Positions 10,475 through 21,204 of a stretch of 64,000 nt of DNA are shown here, one piece after another; position 1 is the first letter of the stretch, and each line of letters opens with the position of its first letter. The stretch covers positions 47,083,786 through 47,147,785 of the forward strand of contig OV277862.1 in the NCBI GenBank assembly GCA_922989275.2, given 5' to 3'. The position numbers were made by a program, and so were the translations under genes. This DNA is from Gari tellinella (taxonomy: Eukaryota > Mollusca > Bivalvia > Cardiida > Psammobiidae). Under the pieces are notes generated by a model. That model was given only the letters and a program-made list of their open reading frames with translations, ran no database searches and had not been told where the DNA came from.

Positions 10475-10790
10475 GAGAAAAGACAAAATAACTACAATTA
10501 GATCTGAAATAAAACATGAATACACATATAAAAGACAGTCCCCAAAAACGGCGATCACATTACCCCCATCAATCAGCAATGAACCGACCAGCTAAAGATT
10601 GCCGACTGATAGAAATAATGGTAGAGCACCCAATGCAGGCCATCGAGAAAAGACAAATAACTACAATTAGATCTAAAAAAAAACATGAATAAACATACAA
10701 AAGACAGCCCCTAAAACAGCGAACATATTACCCCCATCAATCAGCAATGAACCGACCGGCTAAAGATTGCCGACCAATAGAAATAATAAT
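10475..10790 (+). repeat. Tandem duplication, 170-bp period, two units
   Basis: GAGAAAAGACAAA starts at 10475 and again at 10645. The two units share AACTACAATTAGATCT, TTACCCCCATCAATCAGCA and ATGAACCGACC in the same order, with scattered substitutions and small indels. No coding frame runs through both units. Confidence 0.75.
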
Positions 10791-11481
10791 TTGATATATA
10801 GTCCTTTCAGGTATGGCAAATAATATACGTTCCTGGTCTCAATAAGTTTTCTTCACACCACGTAACAATGATCAAGCGTCTTGTTGAATACTTCCGCTGA
10901 ATTACGCCGGCATTGGTCTCCCTCAAAACAACAATCTGTTAACACCTTTTTACCGCTCGAAGCCAAAGGGTGTTTGAAGCCTAACGTCTAGAGTTGAGTT
11001 TATTACGCCGATGCATGTCTCATTTTTTTCTGGTGATTTGATTGGTCATTGCTTGTTCCGCAAATTCGGTTCGAATGCGTATCTTGCCGTAGTAAGGTCA
11101 CATTTGTTATCTGACCAAAACTTTATGCAATAAAGAATACGGAAAGGACACCTCTTGATCATTTAATAGGTAAGAAAAGTTACTATGTCGTTTTACCTGA
11201 ACGCTACAGTTAAATGTTAGAATATCTTTCACTTGGCTACTTTTTTCGAAACATATTAGAAGCATAAGAAATTTGGATTAGTGCAAAGTTAACAAACATG
11301 TAAAGTTCACGCATTCCTCAATAACGAACGTTGAAGACTGGTGATATGCTTTAGTGGTTAATTGAAATGAGTGTATGCTGCATATGCTTTTACCTCGAAT
11401 AGTCATTTTATCGTTGATATGTTTTTGTTAATGTTAAGCATGTAGCACTCTGGTTACATTCCCATAAAATAATGTATCTAT
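10791..11481. other. No recognised gene
   Basis: AT-rich DNA leading up to the composite element that starts at 11482. No inverted-repeat partner or coding frame is recognisable. Confidence 0.5.
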
Positions 11482-11550
11482 CAGCGGCGTAGCCAGGCTT
11501 GAACGAATGTTACGCACATCAGGGGGAGGGTGTGAGAGGGGACCGCTGGT

Positions 11551-12304
11551 GGGGGTCCGGGGGGCCTCCCCCTTGAGAAAAATGGAAATTAGAAGTAAAA
11601 TGGTGAGCTCTGAAGTGTGTTTAGAGGGATTTGGAGCACTGAATACGATCTATGTGAACTATACAATTGTGTCCAAAGCTCCGTTATAACTGTGTGTAAA
11701 CATAACATTAAATTTTGTGATTAGCATTTTTTTTGCTCAAATAATTTGACTTTTAGCCGCACGAGTGGTATATACAAGAAGTACTGTAGTCTTTTTATGA
11801 TGCCGACTTAAATTTGTAGTTGTTGAGATCCTGAGTTTGCGGAACTCGAACTTGAAAAATGCAAGTGGGGGTTCGGAGGTCCTCCCCCGGGAGAAAAATG
11901 GAAATAAGAACTGAAATGGTGAGCTCTGAAGTGTGTTTAGAGGGATCTGGAGCACTTAGTACGATCTATGTGAGCTATACAATTGTGTTCAAAGCTCCGT
12001 TATAACATAACAATAAATTTTGTGATTAACATTTTTTTCCGCTATAATAATTTGACTTTTAGCCACACGAGAGGTGCATGAAGCACTGTATTTGTTTTAT
12101 GATGCTGATTTAAATTTGTAGATGTTAAGATCCTGAGTTTCCATAACTCGAACTTGAAAAATGCAAGTGGGGGTTCGGGGGTCCTCCCCCGGGGGAAAAA
12201 ATGGAAATAAGAACTGAAATGGTGAGCTCTAAAGTGTTTTTGGAGGGAATAGGGACACTGAATACGATCAACGTGAACCATACAATTGCTTTGAAGGCTC
12301 TGTT
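11551..12304 (+). repeat. Tandem units 1-3 of the 302-bp core
   Basis: Each unit begins with a C/G-rich inverted block (GGGGGTTCGGAGG, then CCTCCCCCGGGAG), then AAATGGAAAT, TGGTGAGCTC, ACGATCTATGTGA and TTTGTGATTA. Unit 3 is cut by the insertion at 12308. Units 2 and 3 resemble each other most. Confidence 0.7.
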
Positions 12305-12760
12305 TTATTAGCTCACCTGAGCCAAAGGCTCAAGGTGAGCTATTGTGACCGCTCACCGTCCGTAGTACGTCTGTCCGTCTGTCCGTCTGTCCGTCTGTCC
12401 GTTCACTTTTACTTCAAACGACATCTCCTCTGAAACCCGCCGATTGTAGGGAGAGTTCAAACTGCTCATGATGTTCCTTGGATGCTTCTCTACAGAAGTT
12501 GTTAAAAAAAAATGAAAAAAAGCACAAACTCTGCTTGAAAAAGCAAAAAAGCAAAAATCTTTAAAAAATCTTCTTGCCCAAAACTACTAGGCCCTAAGCT
12601 TTGATATTTGTACAGTAGAATCTCCTGGTGGATCTCTCTATAGTTTGTTAAAATGAAATCCCTAGGGTCACATTTGACACCACCCTGCACAGTTTAAGTG
12701 CTGCTCTAGGCAGGTTTTACAGTATTTTTGATTTAGGCAGAACTGTATTTACCTGAGTTA

Positions 12761-12958
12761 CCCTTAATATACTATGGGCAAATAACCAATATTTGCAAAC
12801 AGTTTGGATCCAGATCAGATGCAACATAATGCTGCATCTAATCTGGATCCAAACTATTTGCCACTCATTTACCAACTTAACATTTTCTAAAAAATAAAAA
12901 TGTACATTTTTTACACACAGAAGGTATTTAGCAGACATCATTTCAGTCTGGTAAGGGT
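12761..12958 (+). mobile_element. MITE with TGATCAGATGC hairpin inside the 12.3-14.1 kb element
   Basis: The ends are GTTACCCTTA near 12757 and TAAGGGTAAG near 12952. The core at 12795-12862 pairs TTTGGATCCAGATCAGATGC with GCATCTAATCTGGATCCAAA. It belongs to the CCC-ended group with a TTAA-like flank. Non-coding. Confidence 0.5.
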
Positions 12959-13088
12959 AAGCTCCCAGACTGCTGCTGCTACAGTTCTCTTACATAATAT
13001 TTGACCTCAGTGATCAGGCCAACAGAACTGAACATGTTGTCTGCTAAAGTTTAGAAATGGTTCAGTCGTTTGTTCAGACATTTGTTAA

Positions 13089-13580
13089 CCCATTACCCCA
13101 TAAATGTGCATTTTTAGGCCTTTGATTTATTCCTCCACTTAAGAAAATAATTCCCCTTTAACCCTTTCCCCCATAGCATATCTCTAGTATTGAATGTAGG
13201 TGTCCACTTAAAACAGGTTGAAAGTAAAGCAGAATGCGCTTTAAGCGCATTCTGCTTTACTTTCAGCCTGCTTTAAGCTATCATCTACTAGAATATAGAA
13301 AATATTTTGTATTATACATATTTATGAATGTATAAATTGGAACTATTTTCTTTAGAGCAAGAATAAACTGAATGTGCTAAAAGGCGCTTCTATGGGGGAA
13401 AGGGTTAAACAGTCATGAAAATGTAAGATGTGAAATAAGTTTCTATATCCTAGTAGATGGTAGCTTAAAGCAGTTTGAAAGTAAAGCAAAGTGTGCATTA
13501 AGACCCATTCTGCTTTACTTTCAACCTGCTTTAGGTGGCCACCTATTTTCAAAACTAGAAGCAGGCTATGGGGTAATGGG
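13089..13580 (+). mobile_element. MITE with TTAA-CCCATTACCCC ends, interrupted by another copy
   Basis: TTAA then CCCATTACCCCATA at the left meets TATGGGGTAATGGG then TAAA at the right. Removing the nested copy leaves about 245 bases, matching the complete copy at 22569-22809. Its own hairpin core (AAAGTAAAGC...GCTTTACTTT) is at about 13464-13535. Confidence 0.7.
13162..13404 (-). mobile_element. Nested MITE with exact TTAA duplication
   Basis: TTAA at 13158-13161 and at 13405-13408 flank CCCTTTCCCCCATAG and CTATGGGGGAAAGGG. The core hairpin GTAAAGCAGAATGCGC pairs with GCGCATTCTGCTTTAC (about 13225-13260). The exact TTAA on both sides and the clean split of the host MITE make this the best-defined small insertion in the window. 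Confidence 0.8.
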
Positions 13581-14077
13581 TAAAATGAAATTGCCTATTT
13601 GGAAAGAGCCTAATGAGAGGAAGTGCCATTTGCAAAGGCCATAACTCTGACATCATTGTTTTTTTTAGTTATTTCCCTTTGTCATATTTTCTTGTCAAGA
13701 AGACAACTCCAGGTCTACTGATGCTATTGTAATGAAATTTTATGTATGGAAAGAAACTGATGAGAGAAAATGCCTAGTGCATAAGGGCAGCAATATTTTG
13801 TTTTCCCCTTTGTCATATTTTATTGTCAGGAAAATAACTCCAGTTCTGCTGACGCTAGTGAAATAATTATCATTTACCGGAAATGGAAATAGCTTGATAA
13901 GAGGATGTGTCATGGATAAGGGTCATAAGCTTGGCAACAAAATTCACTTTTGTCATGTTTTCTTGTCCGGAAGATAACTCCATTTATAGCTATATTAAAA
14001 TGTTGTCTTGCCCAGTCAACTTAGGTACAAACTTCAATGTCCTCAGGTGAGCGAATTTAGGGCCATGGCCCTCTTGT

Positions 14078-14760
14078 TAGACATAACCTTATTTTGTGAC
14101 TAATTTTTCCCACTGCTAGAACTATTTGACTTTTAAGACTCACGACAAGTACACGAAACACTGTAGACATTTTTCAGGCTGCCAACTTTGTAATAACTAA
14201 GTTCTTGATTTTCTGAAACTTGAACTTGACAGATGAAAGTGGGGGTCCGGGGGCCATCCCCCGGGAGAAAAAATCGAAATAAGAACTGAAATGGTGAGTT
14301 CTAAAGTGTATTTGTAGGGATTTTGGACACTGAATACGATCAATGTGACTAACCTATATATTTCCAAGAACTTTCGACATTTAGACGATTTAGGTATACA
14401 TTGTACGTACGATCCACATGTATAAGAACTATGAAAAATTATTGGTGGGGGATTTTGGGCACTAAATACGAACTATGTGATCCATACAATTTTCTTCAAA
14501 GGTTCGTTATTTAAGACATAACATTATATTCCGACTTACATCCTTTTCTGCTAACTATTTGACTCAATGTTTAGACGCACGAGAGGTATATGTAGCAGAT
14601 TACATGTAGCACCGTAGGCTTGAGGCTGCCATCGTTGTAGTTACTAAGTCTTGGTTTTCTAAAACTTGAAATTGATCAATGCTGGAGGGGGGTCCGGGGG
14701 TTCTCCCCCGGGGAGAAAACTGGAAATTAGAACTGAAATGGTGAGCTCCGAAGTGTGTTT
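14078..14760 (+). repeat. Tandem units 3 (end) to 5 of the 302-bp core
   Basis: This resumes the array interrupted by the 12.3-14.1 kb insertion. C/G-rich unit starts are at 14239 and 14687. The longer fourth unit contains two versions of ACTGAATACGATCAATGTGA. Confidence 0.65.
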
Positions 14761-14898
14761 GAAATCTTCATTTTAGACTTTAAGGTCTAACCCCCCTTAG
14801 CCTTCGGTTTTTATGCCATTTTTGGCCAAGTTTGATTTTTCATTTTTCAAACTGATGTTACGCACGTGCGTAAGTGCGTATCGCTGGCTACGCCCCTG

Positions 14899-15682
14899 TT
14901 TATGTGCAGGTTGTGCTTTCAAATAATTAGGTTCTAGTCGTGCAGACTAGAATGTATATTGTATAATATTTTCAATCTTGTTAGACACACGCAATGCGAT
15001 ATGCGTGCATGTCACATGTATTTTAGATTCTTTCAAATAACTGTATTGGCATAAGAGTGTAAAATTTACAATAGTGGAAATTTCACTCTACGTAGAATTC
15101 AGACAATGTACATTACGTGGTCATATATTTAATGAAAAATGATTTACAAGCCAATAATTATTTAAATAATGTATAAAGTGAAATATTTACAATCATGTTA
15201 AACGCACACAAGGCGATAAGCATGCATGTCATACGTATTTAAGATGGTTTAACTAATATTCTAACATGACACGTGAATTCGTCTCTATAAACAAAGAACA
15301 GGTCTATCGTGGTATACCTGAGACGGTATACCACGCTCTTCCCTATCCCGCTCCTCCCACGGTTATATGACATGACGTGACCACGTGCGTTCATACGTTA
15401 TGTTTTTTAAATTTCTTTCGTTATTCATATAGCCCGTAAAGACCATATACTTTTAACCAGTAACGTTACAGTAATTTTCTCATTCTTCTGTCTTGTTTGA
15501 TGTAATGTTTGTTCTATGCCAGATTATGGATCGGTAATTGTAAATTTGCTTATGGGTGTTAGATTCTTGTAATGCCGCGGAAAAAGTTATTCGGTCGTCA
15601 AACTTCATCCGCTGAGGAAATAAGTATGGAACATTTGATTTCCTTTCTAATGAATTTCCTTACATCTGGTCATGTTAGAATC
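14899..15682. other. No gene; one small hairpin at 15308-15335
   Basis: CGTGGTATACC at 15308-15318 and GGTATACCACG at 15325-15335 form a perfect 11-bp stem with a 6-base loop. The rest shows nothing recognisable. Confidence 0.5.
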
Positions 15683-15851
15683 GAAATAATCTATGTTCTA
15701 CCGTTGTGAAACTGTATTTTACAACGGTCGGTCGTTGTGGTGCGCAGGAATTGACCACTCAAGCCTTCGGCCTTCGTGGTCAATTCCTGCGCACCACAAC
15801 GACCAACCGTTGTAAAATACCGTTTCACAACGGTAGAACATAGATTATTTC
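15683..15851. repeat. Long hairpin, 76-bp arms with two mismatches
   Basis: Arms at 15683-15758 and 15776-15851 match as inverted copies except at two positions, around a 17-base loop. Outer end GAAATAATCTATG, inner end GAATTGACCAC. No flanking target duplication is evident. It is the longest near-perfect stem in the window outside the satellite arms and could be read through into double-stranded RNA. Confidence 0.8.
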
Positions 15852-16861
15852 TTAAGTATTTGATGTTTACAGTGCGATTTTTTTAATGTGTAAATTTCAC
15901 GCAGCGTAACATCTACAATCGTGTAAATATTACGCAGCGTTAAATTCCAAACATATACAAATGTAGTATACAAGTTGGCTTCTTTAAAAAACCCAATGGA
16001 ATTAATTTTGACCTTTACACTCAATCCTTTGCCTGCCGATTGAAAGGCGAGTGACGATGACAAAATTAATAACCTGGCTCCAGATCAGTCGCTGATTGAC
16101 TCTCCGTCATGTCCGGATCCAAATTATTCAGTACTCGTCTTCAGGTGTTTTAATTTAAAGATAAATACATCTTTAATTGTCTATTTTACAGACCACCTTT
16201 TCCGAGCAGATGATATAACGAATGGGGAGGGTAACAATAATAAGAATCTGTGTTGATCAATTTGTGCATCCGAACCCATATATGAGACAGGCAAACAGTG
16301 CAAACCCTGATCAGACGCCGTCTGATCTGAGTCTACATAGTTTGCTAATAGGATTTTCAATATAAAACAAAATGAAATTGAAGGTTTAGACCAGACACCC
16401 CTAAGATAAAAAAATCAAATAATCAAACATTTATGCAAGCATAGCAGAATCTACTGGGCGCAATTGGGTTAAAGTGTATTTTAAGGGATCAATTACACAA
16501 AAGAGTTCAGCCATTTTGAAGAAGTTTTGCTATCACTTTATATAATTAGATATTATATCATAATTATATATTATTATTTGGATACTTTTGAGAAATTTTG
16601 CCGTCATTTTAGAAACTATCAGGATACTGGTGAGACGCCTTATAAAATGACGACTCAACAGTATCAAAGCTGTTTAACTCTTTGAACCCTGTAGCGCGTT
16701 CAAGTACCGTATCAGCGAACAGCAACGTTAACCGATGCAAACAACTCATATAGTACGACATCTAACGTTAACCAATACTCTTCAATACTAACACATTGCG
16801 CCCCCATGTTTAATACTTTTCAAGGGTACGAACGATTTATGTACGGTTCGAAATAACACAA
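15852..16861. other. No gene; degenerate hairpin at 16291-16345
   Basis: 16291-16345 reads GCAAACAGTGCAAACCCTGA then TCAGACG and a degenerate partner ending in TAGTTTGC. It is a decayed member of the TGATCAG hairpin set. The remainder is AT-rich without clear features. Confidence 0.45.
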
Positions 16862-17155
16862 GGGGCGTGTTCGATTATCAGTCCGGAATTGACGGGATTG
16901 ACGGAATCGAAATCGAATAGTCCGGAATTCAATTCCAGAACTGTTCTATCAGTTCTGTCCGAGGAGGTGGTGTGAGCAGAATTGTGACGTATCATCATGG
17001 TTACCGGCACAATTTGCCAACGCTTTGACAGCAGAGTTGTAATAAGTAGGGAACCATACTACCATATTTGCAAGGGTTCAATTCTGTTTTTATTTGATTT
17101 ACTAATTCCATGGAATCGTTCCAAACAGTTCTGGAACTGATAATCGAACACGCCC
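16862..17155 (+). mobile_element. MITE with GGGCGTGTTCGATTATCAG ends, copy 1
   Basis: GGGGCGTGTTCGATTATCAG at the left pairs with CTGATAATCGAACACGCCC at the right. Between them are CCGGAATTCAATTCC and GTGAGCAGAATTGTGACGTA. A second copy starts 16 bases downstream in the same orientation. The superfamily is uncertain (hAT-like ends are possible). Confidence 0.7.
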
Positions 17156-17170
17156 AAGCAAAAGTGTACT

Positions 17171-17460
17171 AGGGCGTGTTCGATTATCAGTCCGGAATTG
17201 ACGGAATCGAAATCGAATGGTCCGGAATTCAATTCCAGAACTGTTCTATCAGTTCTGTTCAAGGAGGTGGTGGTGTGAGCAGAATTGTGACGTATCATCA
17301 TGGTCCCCGGCACAATTTGCCAACGCTTCGACAGCAAAGTTATACTAATCAGGGAACCAGACTACCATATAAGCAAGGGTTCAATTCCGTTTTTATTTGA
17401 TTTACTAATTCCTTGGAATCGTTCCAAACAGTTCTGGAACTGATAATCGAACACGCCCCT
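17171..17460 (+). mobile_element. MITE with GGGCGTGTTCGATTATCAG ends, copy 2
   Basis: Nearly the same length as copy 1 and highly similar throughout. Overlapping open frames on both strands (17059-17337 minus, 17176-17400 plus) follow its inverted-repeat structure and are not genes. Confidence 0.7.
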
Positions 17461-17781
17461 AATCAACTGAAATGCATCAATTTTACCGCATATAATTTAA
17501 ATAAGATTTAGCTGCTCAGATGTAAGCTGCTTTGTTTGATACATTAAGTATCGGAAAATGTTGGTTTATTGATGAGAAATTAAGTCGGGACTTTTCGCTG
17601 GGTTTATTAAATTCATTTGGTCGCCATTTTGTTTTCCTTGTTGGCAATGGCTAACTGTACCTCTGAGGCCGTTCGTGCCGTTCGCAATCGGTAACAGCCA
17701 AACGGTCGATTTAGTTAAATTGTTACCGTTTTCTGATGCAATCGATGCAATCGATACGGTACTTGAATGCGCTACTGGTTA

Positions 17782-18027
17782 CAGTGGAGAAAACGTTATT
17801 CTTTCCCAATAAACGCGTTTACGCTAAAACTATTATTTGCAGTGCAAACAGTTTGGAGCCAGATCAGACGCCGGGTAACCCGGCGTCTGATCAGGCTCCA
17901 AACTGTTTGCCACCAAGATAAAGATGAATTATCAGAATTGTCAAAAAGTTGTACTTTTCTACGTTTTAGTGTTTTGCGTTTGCGTACGTTTGCGTTTAAA
18001 CGGGAAAGAATAACAGATTCTCCACTG
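17782..18027 (+). mobile_element. CAGTGGAG MITE, 246 bp, full copy
   Basis: Reference copy of the dominant family. CAGTGGAGAAAACGTTATTC at the left and GAATAACAGATTCTCCACTG at the right are inverted repeats, with TA outside both ends, the target typical of Tc1/mariner elements. Inside, in order, are TTTCCCAATAAACGCGTTTA, the hairpin (CAAACAGTTTGGAGCC...GGCTCCAAACTGTTTG, about 17840-17910), and a right part rich in GCGTTTGCGTACGTTTGCG. There is no coding frame; peptides read through the hairpin recur only because the family is repeated. Confidence 0.85.
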
Positions 18028-18088
18028 TACACATTAAATAAGCGTCATTTGCAAACAATGTACCTGTGAGAAGAACACTTGTTCTATG

Positions 18089-18155
18089 CAAGCAGTGTCG
18101 GCCCTGATCAGAGGGCTTCCAAAGAAGCACTCTAGTCAGGGTCTACACTGTTTGT
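18089..18155. repeat. CTGATCAGAGGGC-type hairpin, decayed
   Basis: CAGTGTCGGCCCTGATCAGA pairs imperfectly with TCTAGTCAGGGTCTACACTG. Probably the core of a decayed MITE extending to about 18260 (TCAACCCTAAAA...). Confidence 0.5.
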
Positions 18156-18344
18156 CATTTTGAGATAAATCAACCCTAAAAAGTAAAACAACGGACTGGA
18201 CTAAATTGAAAACTAGAATCGTCCATTTGAGGTTTCAGGAGCGAAAGAATTAAAGTACTGATAACATTTGTTGAAATACATAATGGACAGATGTATTTTT
18301 CGTTTGATGCTCACGACCTTTTGAAGACAAAGATGTTACACCTA

Positions 18345-18590
18345 CAGTGGAGAATCTGTTATTCTTTCCCGTTTAAACGCAAACGTACGCAAACGCAAAG
18401 CACTAAAACTTAGAAAAGAACAACTTTTGGACAATTCTGATATTTCATGTTTGTCTTGGTGGCAAAGAGTTTGGAGCCTGATCAGACGCTGGGTTACGCG
18501 GCGTCTGATCTGGCTCCAAACTGTTTGCACTGCAAATACTAGTTTTAGCGTAAACGCGTTTATTGGGAAAGAATAACGTTTTCTCCACTG
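18345..18590 (-). mobile_element. CAGTGGAG MITE, inverted full copy
   Basis: Same 246-bp length with TA at 18343-18344 and 18591-18592. The order is reversed relative to the copy at 17782: the ACGCAAACGTACGCAAACGC side comes first and GGGTTACGC marks the loop. Confidence 0.85.
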
Positions 18591-18720
18591 TATATATAAG
18601 CAAATGTACCTGAAGGGCTTGCGAGTTTGGTTAAATTTTGGTGCACTTTGTTGTCACGTTCAACGTTTTTATGAGTACAATGTCACGTACTATTTATTTC
18701 AGTTACCACAACACCCACTA

Positions 18721-18805
18721 AGACCACCACCACCACCACCATCATTATCACTATCATCATCATCATTATCATCATCTTCATCATCATCATCATCATCATC
18801 ATCAT
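18721..18805 (+). repeat. CAC/CAT microsatellite
   Basis: ACC repeats grade into ATC repeats and abut the next MITE at 18807. Confidence 0.85.
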
Positions 18806-18808
18806 GTA

Positions 18809-19054
18809 CAGTGGAGAAAACGTTATTCTTTCCCAATAAACGCGTTTAAACTAAAACTATTATTGTCACTGCAAACAGTTTGGAGCCAGATCAGACTCCG
18901 GGTAACCCGGCGTCTGATCAGGCTCCAAACTGTTTGCCACCGAGATAAAGATGAATTATCAGAATTGTCAAAAGGTTGTCCTTTTCTACGTTTTAGTGTT
19001 TTGCGTTTGCGTACGTTTGCGTTTAAACGGGAAATAATAACAGATTCTCCACTG
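18809..19054 (+). mobile_element. CAGTGGAG MITE, full copy
   Basis: 246 bp with TA at 18807-18808 and 19055-19056. Immediately after it, 19066-19130 contains a degenerate start of the same family (AGTGGATAAGACGTTATTTT and ACGCAAACAC). Confidence 0.8.
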
Positions 19055-19161
19055 TACCATGGTTATAGTGGATAAGACGTTATTTTTTCCTGTTTTGAAC
19101 GCAATTTAACGCAAACACAGTACAATAAAATCACAGACTTGCTTTAAATGATGATTCATTT

Positions 19162-20372
19162 TTAGCTCACCTGAGCACAAAGTGCTCAAGGTGAGCTATT
19201 GTGATCGGTCGCCGTCCGTCGTACGTCGGTGTTGGTGTCGGTGTCGTCTGTTCACAATTTGTTTCAAATAACTTCTTCTCTAAAACCAATGGCCCAATTT
19301 TAACAAAACTTGGTCAGATACATACAGTAGTTGTGAGCTTCAAAAGTTGTTAAAAAGTGGGTGGGGCCATCGGTCTTGTTGCCATGGCAACCATGCACGA
19401 TATCTAAAAAAAAATTCTTCTCAAGAACGACTGCTCCGATTTACATTTGGTTTGCACCAAAGTGTTTCTCAGTTAATATACTTTCAAAGTTGTTAAAAGA
19501 TTTTTGATCCGTCAAAAAACATGGCCACCAGAGGGCGTGGTCATTTCCGTATTTACGTAATATTGACAACTATAGTAAACACTTTAAACATCTTCTTGTC
19601 AATAACTAAAGGTCCTAGGACAACCAAATTTCACATGTAGCATCATGTTGTAAACCTTTAGCAAGATTGTTCAAATAATGACCCCCGGGTCAAAAATGGC
19701 CCCGCCCGGGGCTTATCAGTTTTACATAGACTTATATAGGAAAACCTTTAAAAATCTTCTTCTCTGAAACCGTAAGGCCCAGACCTTTTATATTTGGCAT
19801 CTAGCTTTGCCTCATGGTCCTCTACCAAGATTGTTCAAATCTTGACCCCCGGATCAAAAATGGCCCCGCCCCGGGGCTTATCAGTTTTACATAGACTTAT
19901 ATAGGGATAAATCTTTAAAAATCTTCTTCTCTGAAACCCTTAGACCCAGACCTTTTATAGTTAGTATCTAGCTTTGCCTTATGGTCCTCTACCAAGATTG
20001 TTCAAATCATGACCTCCGGGTCAAAAATGGCCCCGCCCCGGGGCTTATCAGTTTTACATAGACTTATATTGGAATAAACCTTTAAAACTCTTCTTCTCTG
20101 AAGCCGTAAGGCCCAGACCTTTTATATTTGGCATCTAGCTTTGCTTTATGGTCATCTACAAAGATTGTTCAATGCATGACCCCAGGGTCAAAAATGGACG
20201 CACCTCTGGGGCTTATCAGCTTTACATAGACTTCTACAGGAAAACCTAATTCCGAGTTGTTTCAGTTTCATGCAACAGTTCACACACATGCAATGACAAA
20301 CTTCATTATGCATCGAGTATAACACAATAGTTCCTCAGGTGAGCGATTTAGGGCCGCATGCGGCTCTTGTTA
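19162..20372 (+). mobile_element. Hairpin-ended element TTA-GCTCACCTGAG...CTCTTG-TTA, copy 2
   Basis: The left hairpin GCTCACCTGAGCAC with GTGCTCAAGGTGAGC and the right end CCTCAGGTGAGCG, then GGGCCGCATGCGGCTC and TTG, match copy 1 at 12308, again with TTA on both sides. The internal core differs: four tandem units of 165-168 bases marked by TTTACATAGACTT at 19721, 19887, 20053 and 20221, each with GACCCCCGGGTCAAAAATGG. No coding frame. Confidence 0.7.
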
Positions 20373-20412
20373 TATGAGTGCAAACTGTTTGGAATATGAT
20401 GAGTTACATGTA

Positions 20413-20658
20413 AAGTGGAGAATCTGTTATTCTTTCCCGTTTAAACGCAAACGTACGCAAACGCAAAACACTAAAACGTAGAAAAGAACAACTTTTGGAC
20501 ACATCTGATATTTCATCTTTATCTTGGTGGCAAACAGTTTGGAGCCTGATCAGACGCCGGGTTACCCGGCGTCTGATCTGGCTCCAAACTGTTTTCACTG
20601 CAAATAATAGTTTTAGCGTAAACGCGTTTATTGGGAAAGAATAACAGATTCTCCACTG
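20413..20658 (-). mobile_element. CAGTGGAG MITE, inverted copy
   Basis: 246 bp, TA at 20411-20412 and 20659-20660. The first base of the left repeat is changed (AAGTGG instead of CAGTGG). The next copy starts about 75 bases away in the opposite orientation. Confidence 0.8.
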
Positions 20659-20733
20659 TACACGGAGTCTGGTCTGGCTCTCAAATGGTTGTATGGGAAA
20701 TAATATTTTCAGCTCAAACGCATTTATCAAGTA

Positions 20734-21001
20734 CAGTGGAGAAAACGTTATTCTTTCCCAATAAACGCGTTTACGCTTAACTATTATTTTCACTGCAAAC
20801 AGTTTGGAGCCAGATCAGACGCCGGATAACCCGGCGTCTGATCAGGCTCCAAACTGTTTGCCACCAGGATAAAGATGAATTATCAGAATTGTCAAAAAGT
20901 TGTACTTTTCTACGTTTTAGTGTTTTGCGTTTGCGTACGTTTGCGTTTAAACGGGAAAGAATAACAGATTCTCCACCTTAAGAATAACGTCTTCTCCACT
21001 G
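20734..21001 (+). mobile_element. CAGTGGAG MITE with a duplicated right end
   Basis: The left end and body are normal up to GATTCTCCAC at about 20966-20976. There the sequence changes to CTTA and continues with a second right terminus, GAATAACGTCTTCTCCACTG, then TA. Two right ends in tandem suggest an aberrant transposition or a recombination with another copy. Confidence 0.75.
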
Positions 21002-21204
21002 TATAATCAGTTAAACGTGTATCAATTTCACTATATTAACTATGGAATACTTTCCCCCGCTTCACATTTTGTAGCCTTAAGGTGGTTTGACAGCGGGCGG
21101 CCCGCATCTCGAGTTCCGGAAATGCTGATGACTTTCACCTGATCTTTTCGCACCTGCTTATAGTAGAAAATTTACATAAAGAAAAGTTTGATCTGCTTCA
21201 GTGT

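Larger units (their letters stand above)
12308..14076 (+). mobile_element. Hairpin-ended element TTA-GCTCACCTGAG...CTCTTG-TTA, copy 1
   Basis: The left end folds (GCTCACCTGAGCC with GGCTCAAGGTGAGC). The right end reads CCTCAGGTGAGC, then the hairpin AGGGCCATGGCCCT, then CTCTTG. Both ends touch TTA, as does the copy at 19162-20372, suggesting either a TTA duplication or a preferred TT-A site. A GTCTGTCC microsatellite follows the left end (12368-12400). About 130-bp repeats with TTTGTCAT.TTTTCTTGTC lie near 13678, 13809 and 13956. The layout resembles non-autonomous Helitron/Helentron or bivalve pearl-type elements, an inference. Three smaller MITEs have landed in it. Confidence 0.65.
11482..14898 (+). 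mobile_element. Element with GGCGTAGCCAG ends and five-unit tandem core
   Basis: CAGCGGCGTAGCCAG at 11482 pairs with CTGGCTACGCCCCTG ending at 14898. Ends of the type CAGGGGCGTAGCCAG occur on non-autonomous DNA transposons, often hAT-like; that assignment is from memory of family style, and a clean 8-bp duplication is not visible. Inside are five tandem units marked by a GGGGGTCCGGG...CCCCCGG block at about 11551, 11867, 12169, 14239 and 14687. Spacing is about 302-316 bases once the 1.77-kb insertion at 12308-14076 is removed; the fourth unit carries about 147 extra bases from a partial internal duplication. There is no protein-coding frame. Confidence 0.65.
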
